Assembly: GCA_900109895.1 (NCBI GenBank)
Contig: FOBR01000006.1
Coordinates: 62,001-126,000 of the forward strand
From: a bacterium A37T11
Lineage (GTDB): Bacteria; Bacteroidota; Bacteroidia; Sphingobacteriales; Sphingobacteriaceae
DNA: 64,000 nt
Direction of reading: 5' to 3'
The translations under genes were made by a program, and so were the position numbers. The notes below the pieces were generated by a model, which saw nothing but the letters and a program-made list of their open reading frames with translations, searched no databases and was not told where the DNA came from. Each line of letters opens with the position of its first letter. The stretch's first letter is position 1. Shown here one piece after another: positions 10,101-17,595 of the stretch.

Positions 10101-10187
10101 GTTATTGACAACTACAAAGGGGATGATGACGTAATTCCGTCTGCCAAGGAGCGTTTAGAACTATTAAACAACAAGAATAAGAAATAA
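7125..10187 (+). CDS. large periplasmic tetratricopeptide-repeat protein
   Basis: This 1020-residue exported protein has a signal peptide at about residues 1-22 (LAILLLSFFSTNLSAQQ). The remainder is almost entirely helical TPR/Sel1-like repeats: many short segments such as YERGKYTAASEQFNKV, FAKKNYPKAIEWFRKI, FNKGNNEAAEQTFRKV and LKQKKYNEAIVHLKKL show the A/G-Y-A-F pattern. Such repeats form superhelical protein-binding scaffolds. The outer-membrane barrel gene follows after 3 bases, so the two are tightly coupled, and the ExbB-ExbD-TonB genes lie downstream. A periplasmic adaptor working with that barrel and TonB complex is a reasonable inference. No enzymatic domain is seen. Confidence 0.9.
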   Translation: MLKNLPLAILLLSFFSTNLSAQQNAWQDLDQAYNTGMELYERGKYTAASEQFNKVETSRIKSVLQEDEQGKVSLLKENARFYQAVCALELGNWNSEEQFLKYIRDYPVSANSKAAFYQVGRSYFAKKNYPKAIEWFRKIGSGSLSGSENTEYRFKLAYSLFMTKDYREAKPLFAKLKDENNRYTESAIYYYAYLCYTDGEYKAALTEFEKLKGSKTFETSYPYYITALYFLDKRYDDVLAYALPILETTKQEHETDLFRIIGATYFAKNDLIKANEYYEKFQAGDQGKTQNNQDSYQIGYTAYKLKNYEKGIHELEKLDTADAYYQSGMVALGDAFLKTGNKQSARNAFFSASKLDYDPALKEEGLFNYAKLSYELEFHQVALTAIQEYIKTYPRSTRMEEAKTLLAEVLLSTKNYRAAVDILESLKKRSPEANAAYQKMTFYRGLEFYNERAFENAISMLMRSESYPIDPEILALATYWKAEAMYEVRKYKEAVTNFDKFLHYPAARKTDVYYYANYALAYAAFRNENFSTSANYFERFLSSKQKIDENTRNDATARLADSYFSMKRYNEAMALYDKLINSNSKSQDYALFQRGIIQGLEGNNTAKLNTLNALLQKYPESNYADDAHFEIPYTYFLQGSQDTIGHKALLDTAINGLQKMVTDYPRSSYVPRALMTIGLVQFNKGNNEAAEQTFRKVVDQYSTTPEAKQALQAIQNIYLDKNDAAGFIQYANTTSIGNLSTAEQDNLTFQTAYNLYAAGKYTEAVEAINAYFDKFPKPIQEKYARFIRAESLVNTNHPDDALRDYGIILNDWTSTYTERALVSVANLYLKQKKYNEAIVHLKKLELTSEYRTHYGFAVTNLMICYFHLGDWDLTLQYARLLKDYEKASDEDKALSSLYAAKAYLSKGDTANGEKELRLASLLSKTETAAEATYKLGQLQFEAKAFKTAQKTAFEVINNMSSYDYWVAKSFILLADTYTKLKDDFQAKSTLQSVIDNYKGDDDVIPSAKERLELLNNKNKK

Positions 10188-10190
10188 GAG

Positions 10191-11969
10191 ATGATATTGC
10201 ACAACTTCCTGTTTAAATATACAGTGATCCTTTGTTTTATGGCCTTGTCTGTTTCTGCGCTTGCGCAGGAAAAAGGCGATAAAAAGAAAAAGGAGCCAGT
10301 ACCGACCAAAGCGGAAGTAAAAAAAGTGGAGGTAAAAAAGGATACGATACCCCAGGCAAATCAAGGTTCTATTGAGGAAATTGATGTGATCCGTGATTAT
10401 CGCCCTATCCTGGCAGATGCTGTGAAAGTGCGCAGAAGCCCTGATATGAATAATTCGCGGGCTTATCAGCCAAAGCTCGCTTATCACATTCTTGATAAGA
10501 AATTAGATATTACCACCGGAACCAAGCAATTGGAAATCCAAGAGATTCCTCCAGTAAGGCCAGACGAGCTTAAACATAACTATGCGAAGGTAGGCCTTGG
10601 CAATTTTAATACGTTTTTAGGGGAGCTTTACCTCAATTCCGGAGAAGATCCGGCCATACAGTATGGTGGCTTTTTGAAATATAAAACCCAGGAAGGGAAA
10701 TTGGATGATCAAAATTTTGGGCATCAGGAGATCGGAATTTTTGCCAAAAATATACTCGACCAAATCACTGTAAGCGGCGAGGCCGGGTATGTGGGCGATG
10801 CATCCCGCTTTTATGGGGTGAATGACACCTTACCCAATTTCAATCCCGATCATGAAAAACAACGACTTAAAACGTTCTACTTGCGGGGAGAGCTCGCCAG
10901 CAATTATAACCCTGAGGATGAAAACCAACTGAGTTACTCAGTTAAGGGAGATGCATACCTGTTCAGTAATTCATTTGATGAGAAAGAAAATTCCATCGCC
11001 CTGAGCGGTTATGCTAACAAGAAAATCAATGTGTTTAACGTGGGTGCCAATGTTTCGGCCGATATTACGAGCGTAAAGCAACGTAATGACTACTCTTTGT
11101 CAAATTCCATTATCCGCCTAAATCCCTATATACGTTTTCAGGGGGATAATTATAAAATAACGCTCGGAGCTAATTTTGTAGCTGAAACGGGTGATTCGTC
11201 CCGTACAAACCTCTTCCCTACTGCTGATATTGACCTTTCGTTGGTGCCGGAATATATCTCCCTATTTGGGGGGGTCCATGGAGATGTGAAGAAAACCTCG
11301 CTTCGCGATCTTTCTAAAGACAATATGTACTTGGATGAACAGCTAGAAATACACAATTCGGTTGAACGGCTCAATATCTTTGCTGGTATCAAAGGAAATG
11401 CGGGAGCTACACTTAACTATAAGGTAAGTGCCTTTTATAAGAAAATTGAAGATTTACTATACTTCACAAACTCGCCATATGCACCTCAGAAGTTTTTGTT
11501 TGGCTATGACAGGGGTTCTGACGATTCTAAAGTTAAAGGCCTGGAAGGCGAGATCAACTTGCGCGTGTCAGAGACTGTTAGCCTGGGTGGAAAACTAAAC
11601 ATAAACAGCTACGACATGGCTTCGGAAGCTGAGGCTTGGTACCTGCCTGATTTAAAATTTGCAGCCAATACGCGTATTAACATCAACGACCACTTTTTTG
11701 TGGATGGGGAACTGCTTGTCAATGGACAGACGTATGCCAAGGTCTATGATCAAGCGTATTCGCCCTCAGAAAGCACAATTTTGCCAACGCCCAGAAAAGT
11801 AAGTATTCCTGCGTTTACTAACCTAAATGCCGGTGCTGAATATCGTTTCGCCAACAAATTTGGGGTATTTGTGCGTATTAACAATCTACTGGATACAAAA
11901 ACCGCGCGCTACCTTTTTTATCCACAACTGGGACGTAATTTTTTTGGTGGGGTTAATTATTCTTTTTAA
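10191..11969 (+). CDS. plugless TonB-receptor-like outer-membrane beta-barrel
   Basis: This 592-residue protein has a signal peptide ending near VSALAQ (about residue 25), then a lysine-rich linker (KGDKKKKEPVPTKAEVKK) and a short EEIDVIRDYRPI segment resembling a TonB box. From about residue 125 alternating amphipathic strands run to a C-terminal aromatic end (RNFFGGVNYSF), the usual barrel signature. A RFANKFGVFVRINNLLDTK segment matches TonB-dependent receptor barrels. The N-terminal plug seen in true TonB-dependent receptors is not recognisable. It starts 3 bases after the TPR gene. Likely an outer-membrane component of the TonB-linked complex; transported substrate unknown. Confidence 0.82.
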   Translation: MILHNFLFKYTVILCFMALSVSALAQEKGDKKKKEPVPTKAEVKKVEVKKDTIPQANQGSIEEIDVIRDYRPILADAVKVRRSPDMNNSRAYQPKLAYHILDKKLDITTGTKQLEIQEIPPVRPDELKHNYAKVGLGNFNTFLGELYLNSGEDPAIQYGGFLKYKTQEGKLDDQNFGHQEIGIFAKNILDQITVSGEAGYVGDASRFYGVNDTLPNFNPDHEKQRLKTFYLRGELASNYNPEDENQLSYSVKGDAYLFSNSFDEKENSIALSGYANKKINVFNVGANVSADITSVKQRNDYSLSNSIIRLNPYIRFQGDNYKITLGANFVAETGDSSRTNLFPTADIDLSLVPEYISLFGGVHGDVKKTSLRDLSKDNMYLDEQLEIHNSVERLNIFAGIKGNAGATLNYKVSAFYKKIEDLLYFTNSPYAPQKFLFGYDRGSDDSKVKGLEGEINLRVSETVSLGGKLNINSYDMASEAEAWYLPDLKFAANTRININDHFFVDGELLVNGQTYAKVYDQAYSPSESTILPTPRKVSIPAFTNLNAGAEYRFANKFGVFVRINNLLDTKTARYLFYPQLGRNFFGGVNYSF

Positions 11970-11982
11970 TCAAAAGCGATGT

Positions 11983-11990
11983 TAACTTTG
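11983..11990 (+). promoter_or_regulatory. candidate -7 element before the HU/SPOR gene
   Basis: TAACTTTG is an exact match to TAnnTTTG, 17 bases before the ATG at 12008 and after the barrel gene stop. No good TTTG is placed 19-21 bases upstream, so this would be a weak internal promoter. The same motif occurs at 16390-16397, before the methyltransferase. Confidence 0.4.
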
Positions 11991-12007
11991 CAACCTATTA
12001 AAAGATT

Positions 12008-13066
12008 ATGTTAAATCTCGGTGAGTATATACATCAAGGGTTAAAGGGGCATCCTGAATTGGGCGTACCTGGAATAGGCCTTTTCAAAAGAACGCGTATC
12101 CCCGCCCGATTTGATAAAGAGAGCAACTCGTTTGTTCCTCCACGCTATGTACTGACGCTTGAGCCTCATGATACAGACGGTTCTGCCTTGATAAATAAGA
12201 TTGCCAAGTCAGAACAGATTAGCTTGGAAGAAGCCCGTGGATCGCTCGATCGTAGTATTAACAAATTGTTGGCAGATCTTGAAGAACGTTCGGCCGTGAC
12301 CTTGGATGGGGTCGGTTATTTGCAATATGACCAGGAGGGTATCCTGAGCTTAACAGACGTACAGGAATATTATGAAGGCTTGTCACCTGTAAAAGAGCTT
12401 TCAGTAACCACTGTGGAAGAAAATCCTGAGGATGATCACCTAATTGAAGAAGCCGTAGTTGAAGAAGAATATGTAAACGAAAGCAAAAATACCTCCAACC
12501 CAGAGGAAAATGCTTATGAAGTGATCCCTGATCCGGAACCAGAGCCAGAAGCACCGGCGAAAAAATCTAACGCTTTGATATGGATAGTTGCGGGCATTAT
12601 CATTGCAGGCTTTGTTTTGGCTGGATGGTGGTACCTGGATCAGCGTAGGATTGATCAAAATAACCTCAAGGTAACAGACGAGCTGACGGCTCAGAATCTG
12701 AGAGCAGACAGTTTAGCGCAAAAGCAACGGACAGATAGTGTTGAAGCCACCAGAAAATTGGCATTAAAAGCTGATTCTTTAAAATCAGACAGTCTCTTGA
12801 CAGATTCTTTGAATCGCCAGGGAAAGGGTAAAATTAGCTATGAGATTATTGTGGCTTCGCTACCGGACGTACCCACTGCCGAAGAATATGTGGAACGTAT
12901 GAATAAACAAGGTCATCATATGCGGGTTATTTTAAGTAAAATGCCGGGTAATCTTAAAAAAGTAAGCTGTGGTTCCTTCCTTAAGGAGGATGAGGCTTAC
13001 AGGGCTTTGGTAAAAGTTCAAAGAACTTTTGCCAAAGACGCTTGGATAGCCCGAATTGAAAAGTAG
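12008..13066 (+). CDS. HU-CCDC81-like plus SPOR membrane protein
   Basis: This 352-residue protein has three parts. The N-terminal 125 residues (NLGEYIHQGLKGHPELGVPG ... GVGYLQYDQEG) resemble the tandem bacterial CCDC81-type HU domains, including the GIGLF and GVGYL turns. An acidic linker leads to a membrane segment at about residues 188-209 (LIWIVAGIIIAGFVLAGWWY). A charged coiled-coil-like stretch rich in Lys-Ala-Asp-Ser repeats follows, then a C-terminal SPOR-type domain (EIIVASLPDVPTAEEYVERM ... KVSCGSFLKEDEAYRAL). SPOR domains bind peptidoglycan, so the protein likely spans from a cytoplasmic DNA-binding-like head to the cell wall. It sits between the barrel and exbB in the envelope operon. 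Native role is not established. Confidence 0.85.
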   Translation: MLNLGEYIHQGLKGHPELGVPGIGLFKRTRIPARFDKESNSFVPPRYVLTLEPHDTDGSALINKIAKSEQISLEEARGSLDRSINKLLADLEERSAVTLDGVGYLQYDQEGILSLTDVQEYYEGLSPVKELSVTTVEENPEDDHLIEEAVVEEEYVNESKNTSNPEENAYEVIPDPEPEPEAPAKKSNALIWIVAGIIIAGFVLAGWWYLDQRRIDQNNLKVTDELTAQNLRADSLAQKQRTDSVEATRKLALKADSLKSDSLLTDSLNRQGKGKISYEIIVASLPDVPTAEEYVERMNKQGHHMRVILSKMPGNLKKVSCGSFLKEDEAYRALVKVQRTFAKDAWIARIEK

Positions 13067-13109
13067 GTACATCATAAATAATTAAAAACGATAAGTAAAC
13101 CGTTAAAAA

Positions 13110-13808
13110 ATGTTATTACTACAAACAGACACACTGCATACCTTAGACACCGTGGCGACAGCAACTCAGGCGGTGGCTGATCCTGAACAACAAATTCGTT
13201 TTATTGACCTTTTGATAAAAGGGGGATGGATCATGCTGCCCATCGGGCTGTTGTTCTTTATCGGCCTGGTGATCTTTGTGGAACGGTACCTAACCATCCG
13301 CAAGGCTTCAAAATATGATTCAAACCTCATGACGCAGATTAAGCAAAGCGTTTTATCTGGTAGGCTTGATGCCGCCCTCGCCGTATGCAGGAGTAATGAA
13401 AGCCCTATGAGCCGTATGCTGCAAAAAGGCTTAGTACGTATAGGCAGGCCCATTAAAGATATTGAAGGAGCCATTGAAAATGTAGGTAAGCTGGAAGTGG
13501 CTAAGTTGGAAAAGAACATCAATGTATTGGGGATCATTGCGGGTATTGCACCCATGCTTGGATTTGTGGGAACCATCATTGGGGTGATCACCATATTCCA
13601 TAATGTGGAAATTGCAGGAGGTATTGATATCGGTTCTGTATCCGGTGGGCTGTACGTGAAAATGGTTTCATCGGCGTCAGGACTTATTATTGGTATATTG
13701 GCCTATGTAGGCTTTCACATTCTCAATATGATGGTTGATCGTTTAATATTGCGTATGGAAAGCGATGCCATTGAATTTGTAGACCTGTTGGATGAACCAG
13801 GACGATGA
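13110..13808 (+). CDS. exbB: MotA/TolQ/ExbB proton channel protein
   Basis: This 232-residue inner-membrane protein has the ExbB/TolQ layout: one membrane segment at about residues 39-58 (GWIMLPIGLLFFIGLVIFVE), a cytoplasmic helical loop, and two close C-terminal segments (LGIIAGIAPMLGFVGTIIGV and the SSASGLIIGILAYVGFHIL stretch). With ExbD it forms the channel that uses proton motive force to drive TonB. Its stop overlaps the exbD start by 4 bases (ATGA), implying translational coupling. TolQ is the alternative name; the TonB-like gene downstream favours ExbB. Confidence 0.93.
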   Translation: MLLLQTDTLHTLDTVATATQAVADPEQQIRFIDLLIKGGWIMLPIGLLFFIGLVIFVERYLTIRKASKYDSNLMTQIKQSVLSGRLDAALAVCRSNESPMSRMLQKGLVRIGRPIKDIEGAIENVGKLEVAKLEKNINVLGIIAGIAPMLGFVGTIIGVITIFHNVEIAGGIDIGSVSGGLYVKMVSSASGLIIGILAYVGFHILNMMVDRLILRMESDAIEFVDLLDEPGR

Positions 13809-14215
13809 ATTTACGAAAAAGAAATACCAGGCCTGCCGCTGAGGTAAACACCTCGGCACTTAATGACATCATGTTTATGCTCATGCTGTTCTTCTTGCTG
13901 GCTTCTGCTGTATCAAATCCACAAGTGGTAAAGCTTTTGCTGCCCAAGTCAAGTACTGGTGAGCAGTCGGTAGCGAAAAAAACCATCACGATCTCCATTA
14001 CCAAAGATCTCAAATACTACATCGACAAGCAGGAGATTAAGGTAGATGAACTGCCTACCCGTTTGCAGAGCTACGTGCACGAGGGAGAAGAACTCACGAT
14101 TATGTTATATGTGGATAATTCAGTCGCCATACAGGATGTGATATCTGTGATGGATGCCGCCAATAAACTTAAGATTAAAATGGTTTTAGCGACGGAACAA
14201 CCGGGAAAGAAGTAA
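13805..14215 (+). CDS. exbD: biopolymer transporter ExbD/TolR
   Basis: This 136-residue protein has one N-terminal membrane helix carrying the conserved channel aspartate (ALNDIMFMLMLFFLLASAV, about residues 18-36), followed by a periplasmic domain ending with VISVMDAANKLKIKMVLATE. It partners with the ExbB encoded immediately upstream. The start codon overlaps the exbB stop by 4 bases. The TonB-like gene starts 11 bases after the stop, completing an ExbB-ExbD-TonB set in the usual order. Confidence 0.94.
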   Translation: MNLRKRNTRPAAEVNTSALNDIMFMLMLFFLLASAVSNPQVVKLLLPKSSTGEQSVAKKTITISITKDLKYYIDKQEIKVDELPTRLQSYVHEGEELTIMLYVDNSVAIQDVISVMDAANKLKIKMVLATEQPGKK

Positions 14216-14226
14216 TAATTATAAAA

Positions 14227-15042
14227 ATGAGATACTATCATATTAAAGAAGAAAACAATTTCCCGCGGGCCTTGTGGATATCAGGCGGGATAATGGCTGC
14301 TTTTTTATTGATAAGTTTCTTTATCTACCTGGGTAGCCCCGTGCCTGAATTTGGAACTGGTGGTATTGTGGTTAACTACGGTACCAGTGCTGAAGGTATG
14401 GGCAATGATTACATGAGTACGGAGGAACCGTCTATGGACCCTAATGCCAACCAGACAAAGCCTGACAGGGTGGAACCAGAACTGGAGCCTGAAAAGGTTA
14501 CTTCGCATCAGGAGAGTGATAAATCGGTGGTAACTCAAGATGTGGAAGACGCCCCTGCCGTGGAGACAAAGGAGAAGAAAACTAATTCGGCTCCTGTAAC
14601 GACAACACCAAAAAAAGAAAGCAAACCTACCCTTAACCCCAATGCGCTGTATGGGGGTAAAAAAAATAATGGGACCGGTACCGGTGACGGAACTGGTAAT
14701 ACACCCGGCAACCAAGGCAGCAAAGACGGTAGCAATATGGCTTCAAACTATGGGGAAGGCGGATCAGGAAATGGGTTGATCGGCATGCCAAACCGTTCTT
14801 TTACAGTTCGGCCTCAAGTGGATGATAATGGTCGCCAATCTGGTAAAGTAGCTGTTGAAGTGATGGTGAATAAAGATGGCGTGGTTACCAGTGCTCGTCC
14901 TGGAGTTAAGGGCACCACCTTACCAGATGCCAACCTTTGGGAAAAATGCCGTCAAGCAGCCATGGCCTCCCGATTCAATAGCCTTGGTCAAGGTCCTGAT
15001 GTGATGAAAGGTATTATCGTATTTAATTTTAAAGTTAAGTAA
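14227..15042 (+). CDS. TonB-family energy transducer
   Basis: This 271-residue protein has one N-terminal membrane segment (about residues 17-37, ALWISGGIMAAFLLISFFIY). A long low-complexity periplasmic linker follows, rich in Pro, Glu, Lys and then Gly/Asn/Thr (about residues 70-180). The C-terminal domain is TonB-like (GKVAVEVMVNKDGVVTSARP ... ASRFNSLGQGP ... GIIVFNFKVK), near the common KGxIxFxFK ending. It should transmit ExbB/ExbD energy to outer-membrane proteins. The immediate partner may be the barrel encoded upstream. It ends 18 bases before folC. Confidence 0.88.
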   Translation: MRYYHIKEENNFPRALWISGGIMAAFLLISFFIYLGSPVPEFGTGGIVVNYGTSAEGMGNDYMSTEEPSMDPNANQTKPDRVEPELEPEKVTSHQESDKSVVTQDVEDAPAVETKEKKTNSAPVTTTPKKESKPTLNPNALYGGKKNNGTGTGDGTGNTPGNQGSKDGSNMASNYGEGGSGNGLIGMPNRSFTVRPQVDDNGRQSGKVAVEVMVNKDGVVTSARPGVKGTTLPDANLWEKCRQAAMASRFNSLGQGPDVMKGIIVFNFKVK

Positions 15043-15060
15043 CCCGGCCACAATTTACCG

Positions 15061-16383
15061 ATGCCTCAAATTTTTACTTCTTATAAAGATGCCATTGAGT
15101 ATCTTTATTCACGCCTACCGATGTTCACCCGTGATGGGGTATCGGCCTTTAAGAAAGACTTAGACAATACGCTGGCTCTGTGCGAGGCACTTGGAAATCC
15201 ACAACATCAATTTAAAAGTGTTCACATAGCGGGTACGAACGGTAAGGGGTCCACCTCGCACATGTTGGCAGCAATTTTCCAGGCAGCGGGTTACAAAACT
15301 GGATTATATACCTCCCCTCACCTTCTGGATTTCAGGGAACGCATCCGCATTAATGGGCAAATGATAGCCGAAACCGCTATTTTAGACTTTGTCAATGCGC
15401 AGCAGGAGCTTTTGGAACAAGTAGATCCCTCCTTCTTTGAAGCGACGGTTGCACTCACTTTTCGTTATTTTGCCGATGAAAAAGTGGACATCGCCATTAT
15501 TGAAACGGGGCTGGGTGGCCGCCTGGATTCTACCAACGTGATCACCCCTGAGCTATCCGTCATTACAAATATCGGTTATGACCACATGTACCTGCTCGGG
15601 AACACACTACCCGAAATTGCTTACGAAAAGGCAGGCATTATCAAGCCGGGCGTCCCGGTGGTGGTTAGTGAGCGGCAGACAGAAACAGCAACTGTATTTT
15701 TAAAAAAAGCGGCGTCTGCCGGCAGTATGATTCGTTTCGCGTCGGATGAATGGGTAACAGAAGTCATAGCTGAACACCCTGCATATAAAGTGATCAGCGC
15801 AAAATCAACAAAAACCAATGTTGAGGATAAATTTCAGCTTGATCTGCGAGGCAGTTATCAGTTAAAAAATGTTCGCGGGGTGTTAAGTGCCGTGGGTGTA
15901 CTTAACTTGTTGGGTTACAAACTTAAAAATGAGCATGTGCATACCGGCCTGGCAAACGTGCAAGCACTTACTGGTTTGATGGGACGCTGGCAGACCTTGG
16001 CTAACCATCCTGCAATTATCTGCGATACCGGCCATAATGAAGATGGGTGGAAAGAAGTGTTACAAAACATCCGGACAACACCACATGACCGTTTACACAT
16101 GGTTATTGGGGTGATGCGCGACAAAGATCTGGAAAAAATGTTACCCATCTTGCCCAATAATGCTGCATATTATTTTAGTAGCCCGGATATGCCCAGAGCT
16201 TTACCAGCGAATGAATTGGCAAGCGCCGCCAATGAAAAGGGCAAAGGAGGCTTAGCATATTCAAGCATCGAAAATGCCATACTTGCTGCCCGACAACAAG
16301 CAACAGCAAATGACCTAATTTTTATTGGGGGAAGTACCTTTGTGGTAGCCGAGGCCTTGCAATACCTGCTGCCTGCTCTTTAA
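15061..16383 (+). CDS. folC: bifunctional folylpolyglutamate / dihydrofolate synthase
   Basis: Cytoplasmic ATP-dependent ligase that adds glutamate to dihydropteroate or to folates. The 440-residue length is normal. The P-loop is G58-T-N-G-K-G-S-T65 (HIAGTNGKGSTSHMLA). The family motifs YTSPHLLDFRERIRING, ETGLGGRLDSTNV, the metal-site loop NIGYDHMYLLG and the C-terminal-domain CDTGHNEDGW are present. It follows the TonB gene by 18 bases; linkage of exbD-tonB to folC recurs in Bacteroidota as far as I recall. It is probably co-transcribed with the envelope operon despite the unrelated function. Confidence 0.96.
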   Translation: MPQIFTSYKDAIEYLYSRLPMFTRDGVSAFKKDLDNTLALCEALGNPQHQFKSVHIAGTNGKGSTSHMLAAIFQAAGYKTGLYTSPHLLDFRERIRINGQMIAETAILDFVNAQQELLEQVDPSFFEATVALTFRYFADEKVDIAIIETGLGGRLDSTNVITPELSVITNIGYDHMYLLGNTLPEIAYEKAGIIKPGVPVVVSERQTETATVFLKKAASAGSMIRFASDEWVTEVIAEHPAYKVISAKSTKTNVEDKFQLDLRGSYQLKNVRGVLSAVGVLNLLGYKLKNEHVHTGLANVQALTGLMGRWQTLANHPAIICDTGHNEDGWKEVLQNIRTTPHDRLHMVIGVMRDKDLEKMLPILPNNAAYYFSSPDMPRALPANELASAANEKGKGGLAYSSIENAILAARQQATANDLIFIGGSTFVVAEALQYLLPAL

Positions 16384-16414
16384 ATTTATTAACTTTGCAT
16401 CAAAACAGGCCCTC

Positions 16415-17317
16415 TTGGAAAAAAAGAATTTATACATACCCTTATTAAGCCCGCAATACTGGGAAGACTATGAACTGATCGATTGCGGTGAGTTTGAAAA
16501 ATTGGAACGTTTTGGAAATGTGGTACTCATCAGGCCAGAACCTCAGGCTGTGTGGGCCAAAGGAATGACAACAGAAGAATGGAGTAAACTGGCTGATATT
16601 CGCTTTAAAGGCCGTTCTGCTACTTCAGGAGACTGGATCAAAAAGAATGCAAATATACCTGATCGCTGGCATATTCAGTATAAAAATGCCGACGCAACGA
16701 TCAAGTTCAGGCTGGCCCTTACCTCGTTTAAACACGTGGGCATTTTTCCCGAACAAGCTGTAAACTGGGACTATATTTCATCTACACTCCGTTCTTTTAA
16801 AACACCGTCTCCCAAAGTTTTGAATTTATTTGCTTATACCGGTGGCGCTTCACTGATTGCCCGGGCCGCAGGCGCCGATACAACACATGTTGACTCCATT
16901 AAACAAGTGGTTACCTGGGCCAATGAAAACCAGGAATTATCCGGGTTGAATGACGTCCGTTGGGTGGTAGAAGATGCCCTGAAATTTGTAAAGCGTGAGT
17001 TAAAGCGAGGCAATCGGTACCAAGGTATTATTCTTGATCCGCCTGCATACGGACATGGTCCCAAAGGTGAAAAATGGAAGTTGGAAGACCATATTGCCGA
17101 AATGATGGGGGATGTAGTGCAATTGCTGGATCCAAAAGAACATTTCCTCATTTTGAATACGTATTCACTCGGGTTCTCATCAGTTATTGTAGAAAATTTG
17201 ATCAGAGGCGCTTTCCCTGGAGTACAAAATTTAGAAACAGGCGAATTATACCTTCAAGCGAAAGCAGGCAGCAAACTACCATTGGGTGTGTTTGGTAAAT
17301 TTAGACGGTTGGCGTAA
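16415..17317 (+). CDS. class I SAM-dependent methyltransferase (RlmI-like)
   Basis: This 300-residue protein carries a Rossmann methyltransferase core. The SAM-binding motif is VLNLFAYTGGASLIARAAGA near residue 134, followed by the acidic VDSIKQVVTWANEN, VEDALKFV and the catalytic-region LDPPAYGHGPKGEKW. Family relatives include 23S rRNA methyltransferases of the RlmI/RlmK type, so an RNA target is likely. No upstream ATG fits: the frame opens with TTG at 16415 (residues MEKKNLYIPLL), and the next in-frame Met is over 45 residues in. A TAACTTTG box at 16390-16397 lies 17 bases upstream. A hairpin follows the gene. Confidence 0.85.
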   Translation: MEKKNLYIPLLSPQYWEDYELIDCGEFEKLERFGNVVLIRPEPQAVWAKGMTTEEWSKLADIRFKGRSATSGDWIKKNANIPDRWHIQYKNADATIKFRLALTSFKHVGIFPEQAVNWDYISSTLRSFKTPSPKVLNLFAYTGGASLIARAAGADTTHVDSIKQVVTWANENQELSGLNDVRWVVEDALKFVKRELKRGNRYQGIILDPPAYGHGPKGEKWKLEDHIAEMMGDVVQLLDPKEHFLILNTYSLGFSSVIVENLIRGAFPGVQNLETGELYLQAKAGSKLPLGVFGKFRRLA

Positions 17318-17323
17318 AAAACA

Positions 17324-17352
17324 AACCCCGGTGATGTCACATCAGCGGGGTT
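17324..17352. terminator. hairpin after the methyltransferase gene
   Basis: AACCCCG at 17324-17330 pairs with CGGGGTT at 17346-17352, and an inner GATG/CATC adds four more pairs. An A run flanks each side. On the minus strand the stem is followed by TTTGTTTTTT, a good terminator tail; on the plus strand the tail is only TT then A's. It may serve the converging minus-strand transcripts as well as the methyltransferase operon. Confidence 0.6.
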
Positions 17353-17360
17353 AAAAAAAC

Positions 17361-17383
17361 TAACTAAACTAACTAAACTAAAC
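17361..17383. repeat. short TAACTAAAC tandem tract
   Basis: Two exact 9-base units (TAACTAAAC at 17361-17369 and 17370-17378) and a partial third (TAAAC) lie just past the hairpin. The tract contains no G. It could be simple slippage, or it could mark the end of a conserved intergenic element. Confidence 0.6.
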
Positions 17384-17421
17384 AATATATAAAACAAACC
17401 ATTATATAGAGTTTCTTATAT

Positions 17422-17494
17422 CCAGTATAATCATACTGGAAAGATCTTTTATTTAGAACTGTTTTAAATAACTCTGCAATTATAAGAGTTATTT
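17422..17494. other. two AT-rich hairpins in the intergenic stretch
   Basis: CCAGTAT/ATACTGG (17422-17428 with 17433-17439, loop AATC) forms a perfect 7-bp stem. AAATAACTCT/AGAGTTATTT (17466-17475 with 17485-17494) forms a perfect 10-bp stem with a 9-base loop. Both lie in the 278-base gap between the methyltransferase and the NTF2-like gene. No coding frame or promoter match explains them. Possible roles are transcript 3' ends, a small RNA or a protein-binding site. Confidence 0.5.
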
Positions 17495-17595
17495 ATAATC
17501 AATACAAATAAACTGGATGTTTTTTTATTTTAATTTAGTGAGAGATTCAAAATAGGCTTTGAAAAATATACTAATTAGGGGGCAATTTCTGTCCC

